Shown in pieces: positions 8,340-17,235 of a stretch of DNA of 52,771 nucleotides. Every line of letters begins with the position of its first letter. Position 1 is the first letter of the stretch. Source of the DNA: Patescibacteria group bacterium (GTDB taxonomy: Bacteria > Patescibacteriota > Minisyncoccia > JAHIHE01 > JAGLIN01). The notes below the pieces were generated by a model, which did not search any database, was not told the origin of the DNA, and saw only the letters and a list, made by a program, of their open reading frames with translations. Position numbers and translations under genes: made by a program. Location of the stretch: NCBI GenBank assembly GCA_029210775.1, contig JARGGI010000005.1, positions 1-52,771 on the forward strand, in the 5' to 3' direction.

Positions 8340-9479
8340 TTACGCTCTTGTAGGCATAATTACATAAATGAAATCTTTGTCCGTGGCAGACACCAAAACT
8401 GTCGGCAGTGTTTCGTTATTTACTTGCAATAAAACTTCATCTCCATCAAGACCACTAAACCCGTCAATTAAAAATTTATAATTATATGATATGTTTAAAT
8501 TTTTATTGATATTTTCAGCTGAAAGTTTTGTATTATTATTTCCTATGTCACTTGTTTCTGCACTTATTTCCAAGCTTTTAGACCCTTCTGACAATTTTAA
8601 CTCAATGCTATTGTTTGAAATGTTTGAAAATAAGCTTGCAACCTTTATCCCCTTTATTATTCCATTTTTATTTATGGTTATTATTGACTCAAATTTATCT
8701 GGAATAATTTGTTTATAATCTGGATATTTTCCTTCTATTAAACGCGAAATCATATTTGCATTTCCAAAGCTAAATAATATTTGATTTTCTGAAATTGTAA
8801 CTTCAAGCAATTCTTCATCATCTTCTAAATTTCTTGCTAATTCTTGAACTGTATCTTTCGGTATAATTATAGAATTAACATTACCTAATATATTTTTAAA
8901 TTCTTTATTCACATTTGCGCCTTCTAAATATATAACTTTTTCTGCAAGTCTATAACTGTCTGTTGTTACTATTGTAATTTTGTTTTTATTTAAATCTTCC
9001 AATTTCATAAAAACACCTGTGATTTCAACTCTTGATTCGCTATTTGATATGGCGGGCAAAACTTGGGTTAAAGCTTTTTTAAACTCATTGCTTTTAATTT
9101 TAAAAATAGGCTTTACTTCAATTTTTGGAGTGAGTGGATATTCTTTAGCGTCTAATCCTTTTATATTTGTTTTATATCCATTACATTTCACATTTAAAAC
9201 ATCATCTCTTAATTTTATCTCAACATTCCCATCTGGTAAATTGGAAATAAAATTTGAAAATAGTTTTGTTGGAACTGTAATTTCACCATTTTCTTCAACT
9301 TTACCTCCTACCCAATAATTAATTCCAATTTCTAAATTTGTAGAAGTTAATTTTAGTCTTCCTTTTTCTGTTTTTAATAAAACATTATTTAATATTGGTA
9401 AGGTAGAATTTTTATTAATAATTCTACTTACAATATTAAGAGCTTTATTTAGATTTGCTTGAGTGCATATAAATTTCAT
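8340..9479 (-). CDS. dnaN: DNA polymerase III beta sliding clamp
   Basis: At 379 aa this is the usual size. The start MKFICTQANLNKALNIVSRI, the segment GINYWVGGKVEENGEITVPTKLFSNFI, and the C-terminal end DFIYVIMPTRA (family end: YVVMPMR) identify the clamp. It consists of three clamp domains of about 120 residues. It lies downstream of dnaA with an unusually long 299-nt gap that carries DnaA-box-like sites (see oriC entry). Confidence 0.96.
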   Translation of the reverse strand: MKFICTQANLNKALNIVSRIINKNSTLPILNNVLLKTEKGRLKLTSTNLEIGINYWVGGKVEENGEITVPTKLFSNFISNLPDGNVEIKLRDDVLNVKCNGYKTNIKGLDAKEYPLTPKIEVKPIFKIKSNEFKKALTQVLPAISNSESRVEITGVFMKLEDLNKNKITIVTTDSYRLAEKVIYLEGANVNKEFKNILGNVNSIIIPKDTVQELARNLEDDEELLEVTISENQILFSFGNANMISRLIEGKYPDYKQIIPDKFESIITINKNGIIKGIKVASLFSNISNNSIELKLSEGSKSLEISAETSDIGNNNTKLSAENINKNLNISYNYKFLIDGFSGLDGDEVLLQVNNETLPTVLVSATDKDFIYVIMPTRA

Positions 9480-9778
9480 ATTATTTATTTTATATAATTA
9501 TTTAAAATAGTTGTAATTGTAGGGAAATTAAAATCTGTGGAAAAGTAAAAATAATCTTTATGTGTAGAAAAAAATTTCTTTGTTAAGTTGTTAATAAATA
9601 TTGTGTATAGTTGTTGATAAAAATTGTATAACTTTGTTTATTTTAATTTTAATTATTTTATTAATTTTTATCCAAAGTTTATAAACAATTTTTATCCAAA
9701 GTTATACTATTTAAATGTTATGGTTATCTATAGTTTATTAACATATTATATACATTTCTTATTTTTTGGTTTTTAAAT
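9480..9778. other. Probable replication origin (oriC) between dnaA and dnaN
   Basis: The 299-nt gap is very AT rich and holds several 9-mers close to the DnaA box TTATCCACA: TTATCCAAA twice (about 9668-9676 and 9692-9700), TTATCAACA on the minus strand (9612-9620), TTATTAACA on both strands (about 9590 and 9735), TTTTCCACA on the minus strand (about 9536) and TTATAAACA (about 9679). Gene orientation switches between dnaA (minus) and rpmH (plus), as at a bidirectional origin. No ORF of any size is credible here. GC-skew was not computed. Confidence 0.65.
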
Positions 9779-11137
9779 TTAATTATAAAGTCGCTCAATA
9801 ATTAAGTGTATTTCTTGTTCAATGACTTTGTCATTTTCAATTTCTTTGCAAATTTTATCATATGCATGCATTGCGGTTGTGTGATCTCTTCCTCCAAGCC
9901 AATTACCAATAGAAGGAAAAGAGCTTTTTATTTCGCTTCTCATTAAATACATAGCAATTTGTCTTGGTTTTACAATTTCCTTTTTTCTGTTTTTTTCAAT
10001 TAATTCATCAATTGAAACATCATAAAAATCACTTACAATTTTCAAAATATCTTTTGATGTTGTTGCCTTTTTAATTGGTTGAGATATAATATTTGCTAAA
10101 ATGTTGGTTGTTTTTTTTATGTCGGGATAACTATTATCAAGTTCACAAACAGCTATAACTCTATTTAAGGCGCCCTGAAGCTCTCTTATATTTTTTTGAA
10201 TATGTAGGGCAATATAATTTAAAGATTCATTTGGTATTTCAAATTTCTTTTCCTTTGCTTTTGTTTTTAATATTGCAAGTCTAGTTTCATAATCTGGTGC
10301 TCCAACATCGGCTATCATTCCTCCTTCAAATCTTGATCTTAATCGTTCTTCAAGAGCTGGAATGGCTTTTGGGGGTCTGTCACTTGAGAGAACGACTTGT
10401 TTATTATTTTCGTATAATGTGTTAAAAGTATGAAAAAATTCTTCTTGAGTTTTTTCTTTACCCGCAAGGAATTGAATATCGTCAATAATTAATATATCAA
10501 TTTTTCTATACATCTCTTTAAATGATTTTGTATTCTTTCCAGAGATAGCACCGATGAGTTCGTTTGTAAATTTTTCAGAAGAAGCATATTTAACTTTTTT
10601 TGTCGGATCTTTTTTTAAAATTTCATTTCCAATAGATTGAAGCATATGAGTTTTTCCAAGCCCTACTCCTCCATAAATAAAAAGAGGATTATAGGCAGAT
10701 CCTAATTTTTTACTAACAGCTAAACAGGCAGCATATGCTAGTTCATTATTTGATCCAACAACAAAATTTTCAAATGTATATTGAGGATTTAGGGTTGGAT
10801 TTATATTGTTATATAGGTCATTTTTTTCAATGCTATATTCCTTAGCACTTTTTTCTTCTATATTACTTTTTTCTTCTCTTTCTGGACTTTTTTCTTTACC
10901 GATCTTATAGGTCACTTTTTTTATAGATGGGCAAATATCTTGAAGCGTTTTAATAATTGATTTGTGATATTTGTTTTCAAGCCATTCTTTTGTAAACCCA
11001 TTAGGAACACTCACAACAATCCCTTCTTTATCTTTTGAGACAATTCCAGTACCCTTAAACCATGTAGTAAAATTTGCCTTACTTATAGTTAGTTCAAGTT
11101 CACCGAGAACGGTTTGCCATAGTTGTTCGTTTGTCAT
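9779..11137 (-). CDS. dnaA: Chromosomal replication initiator DnaA
   Basis: A 452-aa protein with all four domains. Domain I is at about 1-75 (LWQTVLGELELTISKANFTTWF). A short linker follows. The AAA+ domain has Walker A GGVGLGKT (156-163), Walker B ILIIDDIQFL and sensor ERLRSRFEGG. The C-terminal DNA-binding domain carries the signature GGRDHTTAMHAYDKI. It binds DnaA boxes and unwinds oriC. An extended -10 promoter lies at 11184-11192. Confidence 0.97.
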   Translation of the reverse strand: MTNEQLWQTVLGELELTISKANFTTWFKGTGIVSKDKEGIVVSVPNGFTKEWLENKYHKSIIKTLQDICPSIKKVTYKIGKEKSPEREEKSNIEEKSAKEYSIEKNDLYNNINPTLNPQYTFENFVVGSNNELAYAACLAVSKKLGSAYNPLFIYGGVGLGKTHMLQSIGNEILKKDPTKKVKYASSEKFTNELIGAISGKNTKSFKEMYRKIDILIIDDIQFLAGKEKTQEEFFHTFNTLYENNKQVVLSSDRPPKAIPALEERLRSRFEGGMIADVGAPDYETRLAILKTKAKEKKFEIPNESLNYIALHIQKNIRELQGALNRVIAVCELDNSYPDIKKTTNILANIISQPIKKATTSKDILKIVSDFYDVSIDELIEKNRKKEIVKPRQIAMYLMRSEIKSSFPSIGNWLGGRDHTTAMHAYDKICKEIENDKVIEQEIHLIIERLYN

Positions 11138-11183
11138 AAATTTGATTTTGATTGTTTAGAGCACTAAAACAATAGATAAAAAC

Positions 11184-11192
11184 ATTATAGCA
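11184..11192 (-). promoter_or_regulatory. Extended -10 promoter of dnaA
   Basis: The minus strand reads TGCTATAAT, a perfect extended -10. The predicted transcription start is about 40 nt upstream of the dnaA ATG. A hairpin (ACACCCT ... AGGGTAT then T-run, minus strand, 11211-11234) lies just upstream and may stop transcription entering from outside. A TGTGGATGA site at about 11245 is a near-match DnaA box and could mediate autoregulation. Confidence 0.5.
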
Positions 11193-11385
11193 TATTTTTG
11201 AAATGATAAAAAATACCCTGTATTAAACAAGGGTGTTTATAAGTTGTGGATGAAATGGGGAAAAGAGAAAAAACTTAACATATTAAACTTTGAGTTTTTT
11301 ATTATAGAAAGCATTGTTTTATTTTTAGGTATTTATTATTAATTATTCTCATTTTTTGTTAATATGATTATTATAGTATTTCCCA
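11193..11385. other. Upstream part of the dnaA-rpmH divergent intergenic region
   Basis: No ORF. Contains a hairpin at 11211-11234, a near-match DnaA box on the minus strand (about 11243-11251, TCATCCACA), and otherwise AT-rich sequence up to the rpmH promoter. It could contribute to the origin together with the dnaA-dnaN gap. Confidence 0.4.
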
Positions 11386-11414
11386 TTGACTAACTTAAAA
11401 AACCATACTATACT
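11386..11414 (+). promoter_or_regulatory. Sigma70-type promoter of rpmH operon
   Basis: TTGACT (11386-11391), 17-nt spacer, TATACT (11409-11414). Both hexamers match consensus at 5/6. The expected start is near 11421, giving a leader of about 35 nt before the rpmH ATG. Confidence 0.6.
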
Positions 11415-11455
11415 ACTCATAGTTTAAATAATTATCAATAATAGTATTTATAACG

Positions 11456-11590
11456 ATGAAAAGAACATATCAACCGAAAAAAAAGAAAAGAAAACGAGAG
11501 CACGGATTTAAAGCAAGAATGCAGACTGTTGGTGGCAGAAATGTTTTGGCTGCCCGAAGAAAAAAAGGAAGAAAAAGCTTAACCGTTTAG
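11456..11590 (+). CDS. rpmH: 50S ribosomal protein L34
   Basis: A 44-aa protein starting [20 protein letters not shown] and ending in [11 protein letters not shown]. This is the typical L34 length and the conserved GF.AR..T.GGR..L..RR..GR pattern is complete. It is followed by rnpA, the near-universal order at bacterial origins. Confidence 0.97.
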   Translation: MKRTYQPKKKKRKREHGFKARMQTVGGRNVLAARRKKGRKSLTV

Positions 11591-11644
11591 ACATATGCAA
11601 CAAAATGTTGCTTTTGTTGATTTTTGAAAGCTTATAATAATAAA

Positions 11645-11989
11645 ATGCTTAAAAAAGAATTTAGGCTAAGGAAGCAAAGGGATATCGAAAATGTGTTTGA
11701 CAAAGGAGCATATTTTTCAGAGAGATTTCTGGCAATAAAGATAGTCAAAAACGATATGTCCTTTTCCAGGTTTGGATTTGTGGTAAGTAATAAGATTTCC
11801 AAAAAAGCAGTAGAGAGAAATAGGACAAAAAGGCTCTTGAGAGAGTCTATAAGATTGTTTCAAAAAAAGATAAAATTAGGATACGATGTAATGTTTGTTT
11901 CAAAAAATGGAATAATAAATAAGGATTTTAAGGAAGTTAAAGGGTCTGTGGAAAAGGTGTTGAAAAGCTCTGGATTGCTTGAAAAATAA
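11645..11989 (+). CDS. rnpA: Ribonuclease P protein component
   Basis: A 114-aa protein from the ATG at 11645 ([21 protein letters not shown]); an upstream TTG at 11624 is open but lacks family similarity. The RNA-binding RNR motif is present ([17 protein letters not shown]) with the N-terminal F-type cleft and the strand [13 protein letters not shown]. It assists the P RNA in trimming tRNA 5' ends. No P RNA gene was recognised in the window. Confidence 0.94.
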   Translation: MLKKEFRLRKQRDIENVFDKGAYFSERFLAIKIVKNDMSFSRFGFVVSNKISKKAVERNRTKRLLRESIRLFQKKIKLGYDVMFVSKNGIINKDFKEVKGSVEKVLKSSGLLEK

Positions 11990-12254
11990 GTTTATTTATA
12001 TATTTAGAATTGTGCTAAAAAAAATTGTTTTAAAAATCATTAGATTTTATCAGAAAACCTTGTCAATTGATCACGGTTTATTTTATTATTTCAATAAATT
12101 ATTCTTTATCGGATGTAGGTTTCAGCCAACTTGCAGTGAATATACATATAAAGCAGTGGAAAAATATGGAATTTTTAAAGGAATTATTTTAGGAACAAAA
12201 CGAATTTTAAGGTGTCATCCCCTTTCAAAGGGAGGATATGACCCCGTTAAATAG
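11979..12254 (+). CDS. yidD: Membrane protein insertion efficiency factor YidD
   Basis: The signature is clear: [50 protein letters not shown]. The cysteine/proline-rich core is complete. The frame opens with TTG at 11979, overlapping rnpA by 11 nt; GTG at 12012 ([14 protein letters not shown]) is an equally plausible start by family comparison. It works with YidC in membrane-protein insertion, and yidC follows. Confidence 0.92.
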   Translation: MKNKFIYIFRIVLKKIVLKIIRFYQKTLSIDHGLFYYFNKLFFIGCRFQPTCSEYTYKAVEKYGIFKGIILGTKRILRCHPLSKGGYDPVK

Positions 12255-12298
12255 AACAAGTATCTGCTTATTAAATTAAAAAATAAAACAAAAAAACA

Positions 12299-13081
12299 AT
12301 GAATGCCCTATCTTTTTTATTCAACTCAATATATGAAATATTTTTTAATATATTGGTGTTCTTATATAATATTGTTCCAGGACAAGATATTGGAATTGCC
12401 ATTATACTTTTAACTTTGTTAGTAAGGCTCGCTCTTTATCCTATAAATACAAAAGCGATTAAAAGTCAAAAACAATTGCAGGAAATTCAACCTGAAATGA
12501 AAGAAATTCAAAATAAATATAAAGAAGACAAGGAAAAACAAGCTAAAGCTTTAATGGAGCTTTATCAAAAAAGAAAAGTAAATCCAATGTCAGGATGTTT
12601 TCCTCTTTTGATACAATTTCCGCTTCTTATAGCTCTTTATTGGGTGTTTTTAAATGGATTTAAAGATGAAAGCCTTTCAATCGTATATTCATTTATTTCA
12701 AATCCTGGTCACATAGATCCAATGTTTTTGGGTTTTGTTAATCTTTCAGAGAAAAATATTGTTTTAGCTTTTATCGCTGGAGCATTGCAGTATTATCAGA
12801 CTAAAATGATAATGGGAACTAAGAAGAAAAAAGATGAAGTCAAGGATGAAATCAAAAAAGAAAAGACTCCAGAAGAAAAAACACAAGATTTTGCTCAGTC
12901 AATGTCCAAACAGATGATCTATCTGATGCCCATAATGACCTTTTTCTTTGCGATGAGTTTTCCTTCGGGACTAGCCTTATATTGGGCAGTAACCACACTA
13001 TTTGCAATTATTCAACAATCTTTTATAATTAAAAAGCAGAATAGAGAAAAAGAAGATACTCAAGAAATAATTAATAAGTAA
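12299..13081 (+). CDS. yidC: Membrane protein insertase YidC/Oxa1
   Basis: A 260-aa protein of the short type without the large periplasmic domain of enterobacterial YidC. It has five membrane segments. The conserved groove arginine sits in TLLVRLALYPI (about residue 43), followed by the cytoplasmic coiled hairpin QKQLQEIQPEMKEIQNKYKEDKEKQ, then NPMSGCFPLLIQFPLLIALYW and FPSGLALYWAVTTLFAIIQQ. A lysine-rich loop (about 180-200) is cytoplasmic. It sits between yidD and jag. Confidence 0.95.
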   Translation: MNALSFLFNSIYEIFFNILVFLYNIVPGQDIGIAIILLTLLVRLALYPINTKAIKSQKQLQEIQPEMKEIQNKYKEDKEKQAKALMELYQKRKVNPMSGCFPLLIQFPLLIALYWVFLNGFKDESLSIVYSFISNPGHIDPMFLGFVNLSEKNIVLAFIAGALQYYQTKMIMGTKKKKDEVKDEIKKEKTPEEKTQDFAQSMSKQMIYLMPIMTFFFAMSFPSGLALYWAVTTLFAIIQQSFIIKKQNREKEDTQEIINK

Positions 13082-13091
13082 ATTATATATT

Positions 13092-13595
13092 ATGAAAGAA
13101 GAAAACCAACAGCTCGCAAAAGAATCAATAATAGAACTCATTGAAGTTATGGGGATAGAAGCAGAAATTGAAGAAGAAAGAATTGAAGATATTGGAGGAG
13201 ACAAAGAAATTTACACAGTAAATCTTAAAACAGAATTTCCGAATCTGCTAATTGGACAATATGGCTCTAATTTACAGTCTTTTCAGCATTTAGCAGGAAT
13301 GTTAACAAGAAAAAAATATATAGACAAAGAAAATCAAGAGCCAGAGGGAGAAGATTTAAAATTTAATGTTGATATTAATAATTATAAAAAACAGAAAAAA
13401 GAATCATTAATAAAACTTGCAGATACGATAGCAAGTCAAGTTATTTATAATAAAAATTCTGTTGCTTTGCGACCAATGTCTGCTTATGAGAGAAAAGTTG
13501 TTCACATGGAAATATCTAGTAGAAAAAATTTAATTACAGAAAGTGTTGGAGAAGATACTACAAGAAGAATTATTATAAAATATATAGAAGAATAA
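13092..13595 (+). CDS. jag: Jag/KhpB RNA-binding protein (KH-R3H)
   Basis: A 167-aa protein. An N-terminal Jag-like segment is followed by a KH domain with GxxG (LIGQYGSNLQSFQHL, about 54-68) and a C-terminal R3H domain (LRPMSAYERKVVHMEIS ... TTRRIIIKY). It is an RNA-binding protein that in other bacteria acts with KhpA. It follows yidC by 10 nt, the usual order. Confidence 0.92.
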   Translation: MKEENQQLAKESIIELIEVMGIEAEIEEERIEDIGGDKEIYTVNLKTEFPNLLIGQYGSNLQSFQHLAGMLTRKKYIDKENQEPEGEDLKFNVDINNYKKQKKESLIKLADTIASQVIYNKNSVALRPMSAYERKVVHMEISSRKNLITESVGEDTTRRIIIKYIEE

Positions 13596-13640
13596 AAATG
13601 TGGTTTGAAAATATTTTATAAGTGTTGTGTTTTGAACATT

Positions 13641-13742
13641 ATATTTTAAATTACGAAATTCAATATACTTATAATTCTGATCCTGTCTGCTGACAGGTAG
13701 GATTACTATGACAAATTTAGCTATTTCATAATTTAAAGTTAT
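13641..13742. repeat. Truncated copy of a TIR element, with nested palindrome
   Basis: The ends (AAATTACGAAATTC and the segment 13709-13739 containing CAAATTTAGCTATTTCATAA) match the ends of the element at 49449-49599. The middle is missing and is replaced by a 20-nt palindromic insert at 13682-13701 (CCTGTC...GACAGG type). Same family as 15197-15328. Confidence 0.7.
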
Positions 13743-13745
13743 ATA

Positions 13746-13754
13746 TGTTATATT
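13746..13754 (+). promoter_or_regulatory. Extended -10 just upstream of the flippase ATG
   Basis: TGTTATATT (TG-n-TATATT) ends 6 nt before the ATG at 13761, so the predicted start coincides with the start codon: a leaderless transcript. The uvrD gene has the same arrangement. Confidence 0.4.
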
Positions 13755-13760
13755 ATCCAA

Positions 13761-15188
13761 ATGAAATTTAATCTGACACAAAAAATTGCTTATAATGCAG
13801 TTTTTTCTGCGGTTTCTCGAATTATTGAAGTAACTATTGCGTTAGTAATTATTGGACTTACAACAAGGTATTTAGGTGAAAGCGGTTTTGGTGATTATAT
13901 TATTGTTGTCACATTTATATATATATTTTCTGTAGTTGCTGATCTTGGTCTTTATTCCATCGTGGTTAGGGAAATATCGCGCGAAGGAGCTAATGAGGAA
14001 GAAATTATAAACAATGCTTTTACATTTAGAACTGTTGCAGGACTATTTATTTTAGGTTCTGCTTTTTTTATTTCTTTAATATTTCCATATTCTGAAGTTG
14101 TAAAATACGGTATTGCAGTAGCTGCGCTTGGATTTTGGATTCTCTCAAATACACAAGTTTTAATGGGACTATTTCAAAAACACTTGGCGATGGACAAAGT
14201 TGCGCTTGCTGAAATCACAGGAAGAATTGTTCAGCTATTCTTTATTATTTTATTTATACATTTTGATTTAGGTTTTTTGTATATTATTTTTACAATATTT
14301 TTAGGTTCTATTGTTAATCTTGCATTAGTCTTAAAATTTTTATCTAAATATGTCAAAATTAGATTCAGATTTGATTTTAAATTATGGAAAAAGCTATTAA
14401 GTCAATCATATCACCTTGCTGTAGCGGCGGTTTTGGTTTTGATATATTTTAAACTTGATACAATTTTTCTTTCGGTTATGAAATCAAGCGAGGCAGTTGG
14501 GGTTTATGGTTTATCTTATAAAATTTTAGAAAATCTTATATTTTTTCCAGCAATGATTGTTGGACTTACCATGCCGATTATGAGCAGATATATTTTTACA
14601 GATAGAGAAAAATTTAAGTCAGTCGTGCAAAGAACTTTAAATTTTTTACTTATTGCTGTTGTGCCAATGATAGTTGGAATGGTTTTAATTTCAGAAAAAG
14701 TTATAAAGTTAATTATTGGTGGAGAATTTGGATTTGCTGATTCTCCTTTTGTTTTGAATATTTTAATGATAGCGCTTGGTTTTATATTTCTTGGAGCATT
14801 ATTCTCAAATATTTTGATTGCCGCAAACAAACAAAAGCAATTAGCTCAAATCTATTTTGTCGGGATGGTTTTTAATATTATTACTAATTTTATTTTTATT
14901 CCTCAGTATTCATATTTTGGTGCAGCAGCTACAACTGTGGCAACTGAATTAATGGTTACTGCATTGATGATTATTATTGTATATCGCACGTTGAAATTTA
15001 TTCCTTCTTTTATTATATTATTTAAAGTTATTATTGCTTCACTTTTGATGTATTTTGTTCTTCAATATTTTTCTTATTTAAATATTTTTTATCTTATCTG
15101 TCTTGGAGGACTTGTATATTTATTAACAATATATAATCTTGGAGGGATATCTAAAGAAGAAATAAAAAAGCTTATAAATCGGAGTTGA
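13761..15188 (+). CDS. Polysaccharide flippase (Wzx/MATE-like)
   Basis: A 475-aa protein with about 12-14 membrane segments. The start FNLTQKIAYNAVFSAVSRIIEVTIALVI and the segment YLGESGFGDYIIVVTFIYIFSVVADLGL are typical of the polysaccharide-biosynthesis flippase family, which moves lipid-linked oligosaccharide across the membrane. Two O-antigen-ligase-like genes follow, consistent with a surface glycan pathway. It stops with TGA. Confidence 0.88.
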   Translation: MKFNLTQKIAYNAVFSAVSRIIEVTIALVIIGLTTRYLGESGFGDYIIVVTFIYIFSVVADLGLYSIVVREISREGANEEEIINNAFTFRTVAGLFILGSAFFISLIFPYSEVVKYGIAVAALGFWILSNTQVLMGLFQKHLAMDKVALAEITGRIVQLFFIILFIHFDLGFLYIIFTIFLGSIVNLALVLKFLSKYVKIRFRFDFKLWKKLLSQSYHLAVAAVLVLIYFKLDTIFLSVMKSSEAVGVYGLSYKILENLIFFPAMIVGLTMPIMSRYIFTDREKFKSVVQRTLNFLLIAVVPMIVGMVLISEKVIKLIIGGEFGFADSPFVLNILMIALGFIFLGALFSNILIAANKQKQLAQIYFVGMVFNIITNFIFIPQYSYFGAAATTVATELMVTALMIIIVYRTLKFIPSFIILFKVIIASLLMYFVLQYFSYLNIFYLICLGGLVYLLTIYNLGGISKEEIKKLINRS

Positions 15189-15196
15189 AATAATAT

Positions 15197-15328
15197 AAAT
15201 CCTTTGAGTTATGAAATATCTAAATTTGTTATAGTGAGCTTGTCGAACTATGATAAATTTGATGCATTTTTCACCCTTCGACAAGCTTAGGGTGACAAGT
15301 ATATTGAATTTCGTAATTCAAAGTAATT
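15197..15328. repeat. Inverted-repeat element (MITE-like), intact copy
   Basis: About 132 nt with 21-nt imperfect terminal inverted repeats (left 15197-15217, right 15308-15328). The interior holds complementary segments (GAGCTTGTCGAACTATGATAAATT and CACCCTTCGACAAGC). Aligned in reverse orientation it matches 49449-49599 almost throughout, but lacks the 20-nt palindrome inserted there. Confidence 0.8.
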
Positions 15329-15616
15329 CATAAAAATTTACATTGAAAACTAAATAAAGGCATTTATTTTTAATGAAAGAGTAAATTGTTTTATATTGGT
15401 TTTTTACGGTTGATATTAATTAACCTTTTTTATTTGCCTCAAATTAAATAATATTTCATAATGATTGTATAGTTATTATTCTGAGGAGGGACGACGAAGA
15501 ATATAGTTTTTATATAAATAAAATTGTAATATAGAGTTTCATTTATATGGCTTTGATATTTTTCTTCGTCAATTGGCATATCATCATGACATTGTTTGGT
15601 ATAATAAAATAATTAT
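15329..15616. other. Gene-free gap before first ligase
   Basis: AT-rich, no credible ORF. A REP-like piece lies at about 15480-15600 (GAGGGACGACGAAGAA ... TTCTTCGTC, inverted). An extended -10 (TGGTATAAT, 15597-15605) ends 11 nt before the ligase ATG, predicting a leader of only about 5 nt. Confidence 0.5.
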
Positions 15617-17200
15617 ATGTTTTTAAAAATCAGAAATATTTATCTTGAATATTCAACCATTTTTATCTTGGCTTTTTTAGCTGGGGCTTTTATTTCTTTT
15701 TATAATTTGTCAGTATTATTCATCTTAATTTTAGTTTTGTTTGTAATAATGTCTTTTAAATATTTTAATCAGATGTTATTATTGTTAATTTTATATATTC
15801 CCTTTCAACTTGCTTTAAACATTACTTCTGGAGTTGATCTTGCTTCTTCAAGGGTTTTTATTTTATATCTCTTTGCAGTCTGGGTTCTAAAGTCGCTTGC
15901 TGAAAAAAAATTTGTAATTAGATTGAATTTACAAACGATTTTAATTTACGCCTTTTTGGTTTTAGCACTTTTTTCAATGTTTCAAGCATGGGATACAGAA
16001 AGAGCAGTTAGAAAAATACTAGTTTTTTTGTCTATATTTCCTCTTTATTTTATATTGTCTTCAGTTGAAATCTCAAAACATAATCTTTACAAGATAATTA
16101 AAATGCTTGTGATCGGAGGAATATTAATTTCTTTAATTGGAATTATTCAATTTATTTCACAATTTATTTTAGGAATTGATTTAGTTGCAGAATTTTGGAG
16201 TAAATATATTGCATTTATTTTTTATGGAAAAACATTTGGATCTGAAGTTATTTCAAATCCAAGCTGGCTAGTTAATGTGTCAGGAATGACAATTTTTCGA
16301 GGAATTTCTCTTTTTCCTGACCCTCATATGTTGTCATTTTATTTAGGACTCATTATTCCGATTATTTTAGCTATTGCGTTGGTTGGCAAGAAAAATATAA
16401 ATATTAATAGTTTTGTTATTGCGAGAAGGAACGACGAAACAATTTCGGGACTATGTGCACGAATTGTAATGATGCATATAATTAAAATAAAAACGAGATT
16501 ATTGCACTTCTTTGAGTTTCATAATGATAAACATACTTTTTTTAGTAATAAATTAATATATATTATTCTCTTTATAATGTTTTTAGCAGAATTTCTCACC
16601 TTTTCCAGAGGAGGATATATTGGTATGATTGCAGGTATTGGAATATTAATAATTCTAAGTTGGAAATATTTAAGTGCTAATAAAAAGATTTTAATTGGAA
16701 TGTTTTTTTCTTTGTTCTTATTTATTATATTATTTACTAATCAATCAATTGTAAATAGGTTTTTTTCTTCATTTGATCTTTCAGAAGGTTCAAATGCAGA
16801 AAGAATAAAGAATTGGCATCAGGGTTGGGAAGTTTTTTCTGAAAATATTTTGACAGGGGTTGGTATTGGAAATTACTCAATTTATCTATATCCTACAATT
16901 GAATATCGCACACCAGTTTATGCGCATAATTTATATTTAGACATTGGAGCAGAAATGGGTATTTTTGCTTTAATTGTTTGGCTTTTGCTTATTGGAGTTA
17001 CAATTTGGCAATTATATAAAACAAGCAAGAGTGCAGAAGATAATTTTTTTAGAGCCCTATCTCTTGGCTTAATTGGTTCAATTGTTTGGTTTTCTTTTCA
17101 TGGTATTTTTGATACACCAATATATTCGCCGACGATTTTAGCAATATTTATGGTTATTATTTCACTTGCGTCAATGATTCTTTCTAAAGAAAAAATATAA
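15617..17200 (+). CDS. O-antigen ligase family membrane protein with in-frame repeat insertion
   Basis: A 527-aa protein with about 12 membrane segments. The Wzy/WaaL-type region includes FLTFSRGGYIGMIAGI, the conserved loop SNAERIKNWHQGWEVFSENILTGVGIGNY, and YRTPVYAHNLYLDIGAEMGI with the catalytic-type His. These enzymes polymerise or transfer lipid-linked glycan outside the membrane. Between two membrane segments (about residues 267-300) the sequence FVIARRNDETISG... is encoded by a REP-like repeat (16412-16480) and looks inserted in frame; the rest of the protein is intact. Likely partner of the flippase upstream. Confidence 0.83.
   Translation: MFLKIRNIYLEYSTIFILAFLAGAFISFYNLSVLFILILVLFVIMSFKYFNQMLLLLILYIPFQLALNITSGVDLASSRVFILYLFAVWVLKSLAEKKFVIRLNLQTILIYAFLVLALFSMFQAWDTERAVRKILVFLSIFPLYFILSSVEISKHNLYKIIKMLVIGGILISLIGIIQFISQFILGIDLVAEFWSKYIAFIFYGKTFGSEVISNPSWLVNVSGMTIFRGISLFPDPHMLSFYLGLIIPIILAIALVGKKNININSFVIARRNDETISGLCARIVMMHIIKIKTRLLHFFEFHNDKHTFFSNKLIYIILFIMFLAEFLTFSRGGYIGMIAGIGILIILSWKYLSANKKILIGMFFSLFLFIILFTNQSIVNRFFSSFDLSEGSNAERIKNWHQGWEVFSENILTGVGIGNYSIYLYPTIEYRTPVYAHNLYLDIGAEMGIFALIVWLLLIGVTIWQLYKTSKSAEDNFFRALSLGLIGSIVWFSFHGIFDTPIYSPTILAIFMVIISLASMILSKEKI
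16412..16480. repeat. REP-like palindromic element inside a coding sequence
   Basis: Contains ATTGCGAGAAGGAACGACGA and an internal stem ACAATTTCG (16439-16447) / CGAATTGT (16460-16467). It resembles intergenic repeats near 1987, 15485 and 35495, but here it is read through in frame as VIARRNDETISG within the ligase. Confidence 0.7.
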
Positions 17201-17235
17201 ATAAGTAATTTAATTATAATTTTGAACTTTCATTT

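Noticed and set aside
11624-11644. Upstream TTG start for rnpA
   Set aside because: The seven extra residues do not resemble RnpA, while [10 protein letters not shown] is the normal start.
13761-15188. Recoded TGA (code 25, as in Gracilibacteria/Absconditabacteria)
   Set aside because: The flippase ends in TGA at a family-consistent length and no conserved Gly positions need TGA codons.
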